From: Amphirosellinia nigrospora
Lineage: Eukaryota > Ascomycota > Sordariomycetes > Xylariales > Xylariaceae
Reading direction: 5' to 3'
Assembly (NCBI GenBank): GCA_004123355.1
Contig: SCHM01000003.1
Location: forward strand, 3,057,058-3,121,057
Length of the DNA: 64,000 bases
The position numbers and the translations under genes were made by a program. This document shows positions 1 through 10,900 of this stretch, one piece after another (within the stretch, counting starts at the first letter, position 1; each line of letters opens with the position of its first letter). The notes under the pieces were generated by a model. It did not search any database. It saw only the letters and a program-made list of their open reading frames with translations, and was not told the DNA's origin.

Positions 1-455
1 ATGGAGAGGGAGCTCGGGCCAGCCGGAAAGTGGTACTACAGTACTACCTCATGGAGCTTCCACAGCCTACAATAGCCGCTAACAGCAGTCGCTACCTCGG
101 GTATAATGTATAATCCCCCACGGATGCCCTGCTTCCTGAGCTACGAAAACGAAATATCATTCAAGATCTTCAACTTGTGAAACACTGGACTTCGAGAAAT
201 GGCAGTGCTCGAGTATTTCTACTGATAGTCGGTATGCATTTAAGTATCCGTCACGAAGGGGCACCCGCAACATCTAAGTACTCAATATACTTACAGTACC
301 ACATGACCGCTACCCGGCGGGCCGGGAAAACTACGGCATAGTGCCCCGCGCTATTATACACCGAGTACTTGATTTGGTAAATTCAAAAGCATCACGTCGA
401 CCAAGCTTAGAATAGACCCGAAAGCGGGGATCATCGTATCACATCGCATCTCAGC
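1..455. other. 5' flank of the EIF1AD-like gene
   Basis: About 450 bases without a recognisable coding region. Presumably promoter and leader of the gene starting at 456. No clear core promoter motif was seen. Confidence 0.4.
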
Positions 456-917
456 ATGGGCCGTTCCAAACGTGATGTCCGTGCGGCTGCCGACGAGTCC
501 ACAACACCACCTGACGAGCTAACGCCGTCTCACCACGTTGCCAGAGTCATCAAGGCAGAAGGAAACAGCCTTTACAGCTGCATACTGCCCGACCAGCAAG
601 TTATTCTAGCCGAGCTGGCAGCTCGTTTCCGCAACACAATATGGATCAAACGAGGTGGCTGTGTTAGTAGACTTGACGCCCACCGATGAGAAGAGGGGCA
701 AAGTAGAGGGCGAGATTGTGAATGTTGTCCGCGAGGAGAAGGAATGGCGCAAGCAGAGCTATTGGTCAGTTCTTCGAATGTAGCTCTTCACGCAGTGCTA
801 ACATGGGACCCCAGGCCGAAAGAATTCGCTAGAACAACTTATGATGATGAGGATGACGAGGCCGAGGAGTCGACCGTTGGCAAGATGCCGCCCTCGGACT
901 CTGAAGGTGAAGACTGA
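456..917 (+). CDS. EIF1AD-like S1/OB-fold RNA-binding protein
   Basis: Resembles the eIF1A-domain protein EIF1AD, a small nuclear/cytoplasmic RNA-binding protein with a single S1-like OB fold. Two exons: 456-764 and 815-917, with an intron at 765-814 that has a GCTAAC branch site. Visible motifs are HHVARVIKAEGNSLY near residue 26, then RFRNTIWIKRGG, EIVNVVREEKEWRKQSYW and PKEF, ending in an acidic tail (DDEDDEAEES...SEGED), all in family order. Joined length is about 137 residues, normal for fungi. At about 650-656, just after WIKRGG, the frame slips: the expected G-G-Y/F-V-L-V-D needs about two more bases. The stop lies only 22 bases from the stop of the convergent ALG3 gene. Family assignment is fairly sure; whether the frame break is biological is doubtful. 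Confidence 0.8.
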
Positions 918-939
918 AAGTCAACCCATTGTACACGGC

Positions 940-2343
940 TCATGCTGCCTTTCTCTCACGAGAGGGATGACTGGATGAGGTGTGTGCTGCCATCGAAGCG
1001 ACCGTAACAGCCATGACACCTACTACAACACCCGAGCTGACGTTTGTGCTCGGGAACACATTCCATGCCCATTCTTGAAGCGCCCAAAGCCCATACTGAA
1101 TAAGTGGGTGGGCGCCACTGCGCCATAGAAGAAATGGGGTTGACCAGGCGAGATATGAATAAAACTGGTAATGCAACGAGCGGGCGAAGAGGAGCCCAAT
1201 GACATTGGCTGAGAGCATAGTAGCCATCACATACTCTGGTGTGACTTGCGCGGAGATCCGAGGTTCCTCCTGGGGGCTAAATGGAGAGCTGAGCTTGAGT
1301 ATTGGGCCACAATTGCCGGCCAGGGTTTTCCCGTAATCTTCAACCACTTGTTTACAATGAACCATAGGAGCACCAAGGCATGCAATGCCAGGAGACCCAT
1401 CGCAAAAGGTCGGCTCAGGAAACGTCCTCACCAACAAAGCGCCAGTTGACGGTCCATTTGAAGAAAAATTGGCGAGATAGTTCAAACGCCCGAGACAGAT
1501 AGCCTTGCGCGTTCTCGCGGAGGAAAGGAACGGCCAAGGCGAATTGAGCCTGAGCGATGATGGCAGCCAGTTGAAGACTACCAGTGAACCCTCTACCCAG
1601 AAGGAGAACTGCCCCGACGGCCGGCAAGACTAGTAGCAATGACATTGATGCCCAGACCCAAAGTATACGCAGCAGTGCCAAGCGTCCATGCGCGCCTTTG
1701 AAATAAATAGATTGTAAGCCAGAGGAAAAATACGGCGAAACAGTCGTTGAAACAGCGTAGTACGAATATACTATGAAGACGCTTCGATAGGATCAACATT
1801 GGGAATACGTATGGGGGCACCTAAACCTCCCGATCAGTCATTCCAGCGTTGAGACTTGTAGATCCCCACCACTTACCTTCGCTTTCCAGTAGCAAGTCAT
1901 GACCAGAGCCAGCGTCGCCATGTACAGGACTGCGAATAGTTGTTGAGCCAGAAATATATCACGCCCCTTGTCGGTCATATAATACAGGACAGTGTATAGG
2001 TAAACGTGTGCTGCCGGGTAGACGAGGGGGCCTGTTCCGCCCTTGATGACGGTATAGTCGCGCTCACCCGCGACGTATTGCTCGATTTGTTCCATGTATG
2101 CCTTCCAGTCGATTTCGGTGTCTATCGGTACAAGCATAATCAGTAACGCCGTAAAGAAGGTCTGGTGGCCTGCGAGTGAATGCGCTTACATGGGACTTTC
2201 CATATGACAACAGCGCACAGAAGTGCGTCTAGGATAAAGAGGCACAGTGGTATGAGCCATGATAGTGTGCGGTTACGTCCATTAGCGACGTCAAAGCCCA
2301 TTTGGATCGCTTTCGCGATTAGCCCAGGTTCCTTGTCGGCCAT
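940..2343 (-). CDS. ALG3: ALG3, dolichyl-P-Man:Man5GlcNAc2-PP-dolichol alpha-1,3-mannosyltransferase
   Basis: Multi-pass ER membrane glycosyltransferase (GT58) that adds the first lumenal mannose to the lipid-linked N-glycan precursor. Three exons read on the minus strand: 2343-2190, 2121-1877 and 1820-940. The start [11 protein letters not shown] leads into the first membrane segment. Family blocks are [16 protein letters not shown] across intron 1, [78 protein letters not shown] and [13 protein letters not shown]. About 427 residues, the usual size. At least three small indels break the frame: near 1637 (two bases short before MSLLLVLP), near 1420 (a TTTT-type run read as TTT) and near 1310. 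Each side still reads perfectly in its own frame, which suggests sequencing error. Convergent with the gene at 456-917 and tandem with the oxidase upstream. Confidence 0.92.
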
Positions 2344-2641
2344 TGTAAGTGTTGTATTTCTTACAGTACTTTCTGTTTGAATAACGACAATCTCGGGCTG
2401 TACCACGGCAATCCGTGGAAGCTTGCCCCTTGCCTAGGTAGGTACCTACCTACCTACCGAGGGATATATTTATCGATAAGACGTGAGTGGCCAGTGGGGA
2501 CATATAGGCAATAAATACTAGGCATGCAGCGGCATGCCTCAGGCACCCTACCTACAGGTACCAGGTACCTACATTAAGCAGATATATCTTTTATTGTAAC
2601 TCATTCATATCCTATTAGGAAAATTGATTCGATAGATATTA

Positions 2642-3873
2642 TCATAGCCTCGGTCTGTTCAAGACTTCCCCAACGAGTGCTACTACATCCTCTGCACATC
2701 CATACGATCCTTGATATCCCCATCCAGCGTGCCCATAGTTGTGAACCACCCACACATCTCCAATCTTCTCTTTCTCGATCCTGACACGCCGTTTCTGTAT
2801 GGACGAAGGCCGACACCATGGCGCACGATGTCGAAGCCCTTCACTCCCTGGCCGTTGGTGATTTCTGGCATCATCTCGACCACACGACGCATGATGCGCA
2901 TTGCCTGGTTAGGGTCGGGCTGGCTCTCCCATTGACCCTTCGAGTACGTGCCTCCGAGGACCGTGCCTCCACCAGCGGCTCTGGTCATCACGTAACAGAC
3001 TTCGTCATCGGCATCATCCGTGCCGGACTTGGTTAACATGTATGGAGCCTCGTTCCGTACCACCACAACCTGGCCTCGTACCGGAACGACGTTCTGGTCC
3101 ATTACGCCACCAAGCCTCGACGCCATTAGACCGGTAGTGTTGATGACCACGTCGACTTTGCCGCCGGTATGGCTCATGCGAGCCGCTTCATTGATGTGTG
3201 CTAATATCCCACGTTGCAAGACAACACCATTCTTGCGGCACTGGCCGACTAGCCAAGGTAGGTAAAGCATTACGTTAATGCACACGGACCCGAACTCACA
3301 ACCCGATGCCATACCTTGAGGCAATTTCCTTGGGCAGCTCCCTGAAGTCGTCGAATAGGGATTGATACCACGGTTTCTCAAGGAACAAGCCGTCGAAACT
3401 GTAGCCACCTTTCCTCAGCTGCTCGAGGTCCTTTTCACGGCGATAGACCCGTGATTCTGTGACGGTCAATTATGTGAAGTCACTGGCATAGAGAGCTGCT
3501 TCTTACTCTGTAAATGAATACCTGCCTCCGGGACCTCAGTTGCTAGCCTCCTCAATTCTCTCCAAGTTCGGCGCTCCCAGCTACTGTTCTTCTCGGACGA
3601 CATCCTATACTTATGTTACCGACAGTCCTAGCTCCGGCTATAGATGCCTCTCTTACGGTAAAACATTGGCTCCTGCTATTGGGGAAGCATATTCTATGTC
3701 GTAGTCGCCAGGCATGTGCTTTGCTACGACGGTGATAACATTGTGTTGCGTCTTCGACAGCAGGTAGGCACAAGTTAAGCCAGATACACCGGCGCTGTGA
3801 CTTTGTTAGCTCTTGTATTCAACAACCAAATGATCGGATGTTCCACTTACCCAACGACAACGATGTTCGGCAT
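2642..3873 (-). CDS. D-amino-acid oxidase (FAD-dependent, peroxisomal type)
   Basis: Flavoenzyme that oxidatively deaminates D-amino acids, giving the oxo-acid, ammonia and hydrogen peroxide. Four exons on the minus strand: 3873-3851, 3794-3657, 3604-3507 and 3456-2642. The N-terminus MPNIVVVGAGVSGL carries the FAD-binding GxGxxG, split by intron 1. Further family blocks: WERRTWRELRRLATEVPEAG, SVCINVMLYLPWLVGQC, DVVINTTGLMASRLGG, PVRGQVVVVRNEAP, GGTVLGGTYS, GVGLRPYRNG and, in the last frame, VVHNYGHAGWGYQGSYG near the C-terminus. Total about 358 residues. The C-terminus is PRL, at best a weak form of the peroxisomal PTS1 signal (SKL type). The frame breaks at about 2775 and about 3300-3310, both explained by one or two missing bases. 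The gene lies about 300 bp upstream of ALG3 and reads the same way. Confidence 0.88.
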
Positions 3874-5420
3874 GTTTTCAATCCTCAGAATTCCGGGCAA
3901 TATCAAGATAGCACTTCAAACAATGCGCTGACACACAGCACAGTGAAGCCAACGCTCCTAGAACACAACAGTCGTTAATAAGATTTTATTTGTCTCATGA
4001 ATGATGAAAGAACCACGTCGCTGTGACTCTTCGCCGAACCCTTGGAGTTGTAGTGTCACTATGCAGCCGATTCTGGCCGATGCTAGGGTTTAACTTTCTA
4101 GGCATTACGGAACCACTCCGACCCCGGCTTTCGGCTCCAATAATGCGGATCTTGCTCTTTCAATTCGCGAATGCCGATTGTCTCGATAATATTGCCGGTT
4201 TTGACGTTTATTATACGGGCAACGGATACCGGGTAATGCGTTGACCGACGGCTTAGGCGATTCATTTCCGTGTGAGTATCGTTACACTCATCTCTATCCC
4301 GAAGAACTACACTTAATCATCAGCGCCGTTGTCTTTTGACACGTGAATAAAATTAATTCAAATACATGTAATATTTCCTATTAGCTATGATATAGACACG
4401 CACGTTTAGCGATTGCCCGGCACGTCTCGATCTTGCGAATAGACATCTTGATTGATTCTAAGAAAAAAACAACACTAGACCTCTCCTTCCGCCATACGGA
4501 ATTGCGCCCCTTCGATAGTCTCCAGCTAGGCGGCATACAATGTAAACCCAATCTAGCCATCTAGGTATTCTAATGAAAACGCATTTAGATAGAACGGTAT
4601 CTCCGAAAAAAAATTAATTGATTGATTTATAGTTTGATAATAGCACTGTTTTTTTGTCTTAGTTTTTCAAGAGGTGTGTAACTATTTGATTGCAACTTTC
4701 CGGTCAACAAAGGATACACTTACTTTCCACTTCTAGACCTTTTTGGGGGGCTCTTGGAAGTAATTGAGATATTAAAATACAGGCAGCCCCTAAATAACCC
4801 CAAGTTGTGCGTTTATACAAGGAAAGGGTCCCTTAAACCAGAAACTATCGTCACAACACCTTGCTAGGTATATAGTAGATACCTATTTGGTGATGTGGGC
4901 TCCAGTTGCCTGGGGAGAAGTCAACAAGAACCGAGCCAGTCACGGAAACCCCCTTTCTAGGGACGCCTATCCCGTTAAGGTAGATATTCAGCGGATGGAT
5001 TTCATGTTAAGCTGTCTATGGTGGAAAAGCGACATGCAGTAACCAGCATCAGAGGTGGAATTTCCCGGATACCTGCGGCTTGCATAACTAAAACTTATGT
5101 ATGTAGAGAGCTCGGCGCTTGATGAAACCTTAGAAGATATCTCTCAAACGCCCAGTAACCTCAAAGGAGAGAACAACTCAAGATATTACTTAGTATAGGC
5201 AGTATTGGGGGACTGACCAAAGCTTTTCTGCCGCCCTCAATAGGCTATGTATGCATAAGGTACCAGGAATCAAACTGCGTTGGTTCTGACGTGCCCTCTA
5301 TTGGTATGAAAGCCCTACGAAGGGGGTGTGAGGAATGCAATGCGTGACACGTCTATTAATGTACATCTAAGTCCGCCGGAACTACACGAGGCCGTGGTTT
5401 ATTCCTCTTCGGCTAGTCAT
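3874..5420. other. Intergenic DNA left of the transposon
   Basis: About 1.5 kb of moderately AT-rich DNA between the oxidase start and the transposon target site. Only short open frames without family resemblance. It is not as AT-rich as the element beyond 5429, so the RIP-type composition change begins inside the transposon, not here. Confidence 0.5.
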
Positions 5421-5428
5421 CAAATGTG
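5421..5428. repeat. Target site duplication, left copy (CAAATGTG)
   Basis: Eight bases directly outside the left TIR, repeated exactly at 17631-17638. They fix both ends of the DNA transposon and its insertion point. Confidence 0.9.
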
Positions 5429-5610
5429 TAGCCCACATGCTCCGGCCACCCAAGGGGCCTACACCGGCCACCCCCCACCTGGAACCCCCTTGCTCGACCC
5501 ACCACCTAAATTAGGTAGTGGGCTAAGCAAGGGGGTTCCAGGAAAAGGATGACCTAGTGTTAGTACTTTACCCTATAAATACCTAGCTACGCTGTAGAAA
5601 TAAAGCTATT
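5429..5610 (+). repeat. Left terminal inverted repeat with internal hairpin
   Basis: 182 bases that match the reverse complement of 17449-17630. The outer 73 or so bases are GC-rich and appear identical between ends; the inner part differs by transitions. An imperfect palindrome lies at 5478-5542: CCTGGAACCCCCTTGCT on one side and its reverse complement AGCAAGGGGGTTCCAGG on the other, with arms of about 30 bases around an AAATT centre. Confidence 0.92.
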
Positions 5611-5923
5611 ATATATTGTATTTAAAAATAAATCTTAAAAACTATAATATATTTTCTATAGCTAGATCTATATATATAGCTAAATTATATATAATTAAAC
5701 CCTTTTTTACTTTTTTTTTTTTTTAACTTTTTTAACCTTTTTAACTTTTTTACTTTAATATTCTATATTTTTTGTTCTTAATTTATATTTTTTGCTTTTC
5801 CTATCTATAGATTTAAAGCACTAGTACTAGTAGTAGTAAAAAATATTATAGCTTTTTATAAAAAAAAAAAGCGTTAAAATACCGGTACTTTAACCGTTTT
5901 TTTTCTTTATTTTTTCCTTTTTA

Positions 5924-6225
5924 TCTAAAGGCTTAAAGCACCGGTAGTAATAGAAATATTAGTTAGAGCCGGCCTTATAAACTTTTTTTCCCTTTTATCT
6001 AAAGGCTTAAAACACTAGTAGTAATAAAAATATTAGTTAAAGCCGGCCCCATAAACTACTTTTTTCCCCTCTATCTAAAGGCTTGAAGCACCAGTAGTAA
6101 TAGAAGTATTAGTTAGAGCCAGCCTTATAGACTACTTTTTTCTCTTCTATCTAAAAGCTCGAAGCACCGGTAATAATAAAAATATTAATTAAAGCCGGCC
6201 CTATAAACTATTTTTTTCTTTTTTA
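5924..6225 (+). repeat. Four tandem units of about 76 bp near the left TIR
   Basis: Units begin at 5924, 5998, 6074 and 6150, each starting with TCTAAAGGCTTGAAGC or a transition variant, followed by a stretch like ATATTAGTTAGAGCC and a poly-T tract. Degenerate partial copies flank the array (about 5802-5860 and from 6226). Such subterminal repeats often bind transposases; that role is inferred. Confidence 0.85.
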
Positions 6226-6638
6226 TCTAAAAGCTTGAATTACTGGCTTATATTTTCTTTTTTATTTAGAAATACTAATAGTAGTAAAAATATTAATTAA
6301 AAGCTAGCTTTTTTATAGTTTCGCGTAAAAAAAATAAAAAATAAAACGTTAATAGTAATAAAAAACTGTTTTTTAAAACTATTTAATATAATTAAAGCTA
6401 TTATAAAAGTAAAATTTAATATTTTAAAATAAAATAATTAAAAAATAAAAAAATAAGTTAATAAAAATAACTAGGATAATATTATTATTTATAATTATAA
6501 TAATAATATTCGAAGCTTAAAACGTTATTATTTAGTAAAACTAAATTTATAATATTTTCGAACTATATATTTTAATCTTAAATATTATTAATTTTATTTA
6601 TTTTTAGCTTAGCTATATATTATAGCTAAAAAATAAAA

Positions 6639-6950
6639 GCCCGCCGGTTTTTTCGATCGGGTTAAAAGATAATAATAAAAATTTCGTTAAGATTTTCTGG
6701 TTTTTTCGATTGGGGCAAAGGATAATAAAAGCCCGCCGGTTTTTTCGATCGGGGCAAAAAATAATAAAGGTTTCGTTAAAACCTATCGGTTTATTTTAAT
6801 CGGGTTAAAAAATAATAATATTTAAAAAAACTACTAGCTTTAAAAATAAAAATATTTAAAAAAACTAATAGTTTAAAAAATAATAATGTTTAAAGTAACT
6901 AATAATTTAAAGGATAATAAAAGCTTGCTGGTTTTTTAATCGGGATAAAA
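6639..6950 (+). repeat. Irregular tandem repeat with GGTTTTTTCGATCGGG core
   Basis: About five imperfect units at roughly 6643, 6699, 6734, 6785 and 6924 share a GGTTTTTTCGATCGGG-like core followed by an AAAAGATAATAA-type stretch. Spacing is 35-140 bases. The array is part of the DNA transposon, left of the nested LTR element. Confidence 0.65.
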
Positions 6951-7802
6951 AATAATATTTGCGTTAAAAAACTAATAAAATATATAACTATTGATTTTAT
7001 TTTGCGCGCTAGTATTTTAATTTAGTTTATTATAATAAAAAATTAAAAAGTAAAATATAATTAAAGCTATATATAGCTGCGAAAGTATAGCTGTAAAACT
7101 GCGGCTTTTATATTTTAGTTATATATAGCTATAAAAACTAGCTTTTAATATAGGTTTATTAATAGATTTAAAGCTATAAAAACTAAGTAAAAATAGCTTA
7201 AATTATTAAAATAAATAATATAATAATTTTGTAAATAAACGTAAATATAAAAATAAGTAAAATTAAAAAAAATAATAGTTCGTTGTTTTTAAAATGTTTT
7301 TAATACGTAAAAAAAAAAAGCAAAAACTATAAAAATAAATATAATAAATAAAATATTATAAATAATACTAAAAATAATAATAATATCGGGGTAAAAACGT
7401 ATATTTATAATATAGCTGCCGGAAAATAAAAGTAATAATTTTTATATAATTATATTAAAAATATAATAAATATAAAAAATCGCTATATAAAGCTATTAGT
7501 AAATAAAACGTATAAAATAAGCTTAATTGTTTAAAAACGTAATAAAAAATAATAATATGTTATAATAACGAGCGTAAAAAAAGCTATATAGCAAAAATTA
7601 TAAAAAAAGCGGAAAATATATTGGATAAAATTAAGTAATTATAACGTTAAAATAAATTTGTTAATAATTTAAATATAAATTAGTTCTAGTATAATAAGTT
7701 TTTAAGTAAAAAAAACTTTAATTATTTAGTATATGTTTATATTAAAATATTATAACGTAAATATTATATTAAAGCTAATTTTTAAAATATTATATTTATA
7801 TT

Positions 7803-7972
7803 TATTATAGGTTAGCCAGGCTGGTAAGCTTGTAACCTAGGTTATAGCTCTGGCCTTAAGCCAGAGCTATTATAAATAGCTTTTCTATATACGTTAGCGC
7901 GTATAGATTTTTTTTTTTTTTATTATAGTTAATAAATAGTATTTTTTAGCTTTAAGGCTATAACTTTTTATA
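7803..7972 (+). repeat. 5' LTR of the nested retrotransposon
   Basis: Matches 14670-14840 in direct orientation, for example GTAACCTAGGTTATAGCT in the middle and AATAAATAGTATTTTTTAGC near the end. Differences are mainly C/T and G/A. Confidence 0.88.
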
Positions 7973-10900
7973 TATTAACTACGATTATTTTATTTTCGAA
8001 TAGCAAATACGTAGTTTATTAGCTATATAGCAATAAAGATTAATAAATACGTAAATAATAAAAAGTTTTTACGAAACTTTTTATAACGATTTAAAACTTA
8101 AATAATATAATTTAAGCTTTATTAAATAGCTTTTAATAAAAGCTATAAAAATAAATAATTATTATTAATTAAATAATATTAATATTTTTTAAATAAATTT
8201 AAACTATTTTTAATAACTAATAAAATTTAAACGTTAAATTATACGTAATAATTATAAAAAACAAATAATATATTATAATGCTATTTTTTTTTATGTTTTA
8301 ATATTTAACGTTAATACTACTATATTTTTTATAGCAAAATAATTATAAGTAAAAAATTTTATAAAAACGGTTAATTTTTTTAATAAATTAAAATATAAAC
8401 TTTTATTTTAGCCGGACAAATTTATAAATATTCGTACGAAATTTTTTATATAAAAAATAGCTATAAAATAAAAATTTAACTAAAATATTAAGTTTATAAA
8501 AAAAAACAATAAATTTTATTAAATTAATAAACAGCTTAAAAATATTATTAAAGCTATAACTATATTATTTTTTATTACTAGCGGGCGCTTTTAAACTTAT
8601 AATTTTATAAAATTTATATAGTTTTTTATAACTATTATTTTAACGTTAACTGTTCGTAAAAAGTTATTTTAAAGCTATTTTTATTTATATAAACAAAAAA
8701 CTATTTTTTAAATTTTTTTTAAAATAAAAACATATATTTATAAATATAAACAGTACGCTATAAACTAATAAAACTAAGCTAATTATACTAAAAAAAACAT
8801 TAAACAAATAGTTTATTTTTATTTTAATTTTCTAAAATAATTTTTTTAAAAACTATAATAAATAAATTAATAAAATTATAATTATAACTAGCTATTTTAA
8901 AAATTAAAACTATTATGCTAGGATTAATATAAAAAATAGCAAAAAAAAAATAATAATTATTATTTATTTATTAGCTTTTATTTTTGCTATAAACGCTAAA
9001 AGCAATATAATTATAATAAGAGTTAAAACTAGCGCTATTTTAGTTTATTATAAACTTTAAACCCGCTAAATATTAAATATTAAGCTAAACAAATAAAAAG
9101 CTAATAAATAATACTTTAAATATAAAAAAACGGGCTATTTTATTAATAAATACTTTTTTACGCTAATATAATATAATAATAAAATAAAAGCTATAAATAT
9201 AGTAGTAAATATTAAAAATTTATTAGTAAATTTTAAAAAATTAAAAAATAAATAATTTTTGCTTTTAGTTATAAATAAAAATATATAAAAAATTTAATTT
9301 TTATAAGTTTAAAAACTAAACTAAAATAATATATAAATAATATATTTTTTATTATAAATTTTATTTATAATAAAATATTAATTATTAAAATATTAATAAA
9401 TTAAAATTATAAATATATAACTATTATAAATAGCTTATTAGCCTAACGTTTATATTATTATATATATATTATATTAAAAAACTATAAAAAATAATAATAA
9501 AATAAAAAATTATTAATAAAATAATTTATATAAAACCGATATAAATAGTTTTTAATAATAAATACTAACGTACATAATAAACTATTTATAATACGATTTA
9601 ATTTTAAAAAAGCTATAAATAAAAAAATTAAAAATAATATATATAGTTTATAAATATATAATTAATATAAAAAAGCTAATTATTTTAAAATATAAAAGTT
9701 AGGTTATATACTAAAAACTTAATAGCTATAATAATATAAAAAAGTTAAACAGTTTAATATAATAGTTTTTAAAACAAAAATTAAAAAATTAAAATATTTT
9801 AAAGCAATAATATATTAATATTTATAATTATATTAGTAAATATTATAAAAACGTTCGTACTAAAAAATATAATAAAAACAAAAATATAATTATTAAAAAA
9901 GTTTAAACTTTAAGCAAAATTATTCGATAAAAAAAAAAATAAGCTATTTTTATATTATAAAAAATAAATTATAAAATTTTTATTATATAAAATAAAAAAA
10001 ATAAAAATTTTAGTTTTATAAAAGCTTTTATATAATATATTAAAAATAAACTATTAATATTATAAAAAATATTTATAAAACTATTTAATAAAAATTATAT
10101 TTATATTAATAATTTATTAATAAAAGCTTTAATATTATTTATAAAAAAACTAAAAAAAAAGTTATATTTTTATATTAATTACCGAATATTAACGTTATAA
10201 TATAAATAAATAAATATTTTTTTTTTTTAATTTTAAAAACGTTAATAAATTTATTAAAAATACGCTAATTTATTAAGCTAAATATAAAAGCTATTTTTTA
10301 TAAGCTTTATATTAAAAAAAAAATAAATAAAAATAATATTTTATATTTAGTTCGGATTTTTTAAATAATTAATTATTTTTTTTAGGCTATTAAAAACTTT
10401 AGCTATATTTTAATATTATATAAACTTAGTTTTATATTAATATTTAAATATATTTATATTTATATATAAATAACGTTTTAATATAGTTTAATAAATTAAA
10501 AAAAACTATATAAAAAAAATAAAACAAATATTAAATATTTTAAAAACTATAAAATTATATTTTAATATTAATAAATATAAATTTAAAATAATAAAAACTA
10601 AATATTTTAAGTTTATTATTAAAATAAGCATTAAAATATATATAAATTTAAAAAAATAAAAACTATTTAAAAATAAAAAGTTTTAAATTGTTTAAAAACA
10701 TAAAAAACTTTTTAAAATTTATAAACTTTTATTAATAGTTTATTTTTAAATATTCGGATATTATTATATTATTTATTTTATTTATAAAAAAAAAGTTTTT
10801 TTTATTAAAAAAAATAAAAAAAATAGCTTTCGAAAAGCTTAAAAGCTTTTTTATATTAAAACTAGTTTTCGCTTAATTCGACCTAAATAAATTTATAGTT

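Noticed and set aside
456-4000. Reading EIF1AD-like, ALG3 and D-amino-acid oxidase as true pseudogenes
   Set aside because: The same kind of one- or two-base loss occurs in genes all along the window, including essential ones, while codon-level conservation remains; consensus error is the simpler explanation.
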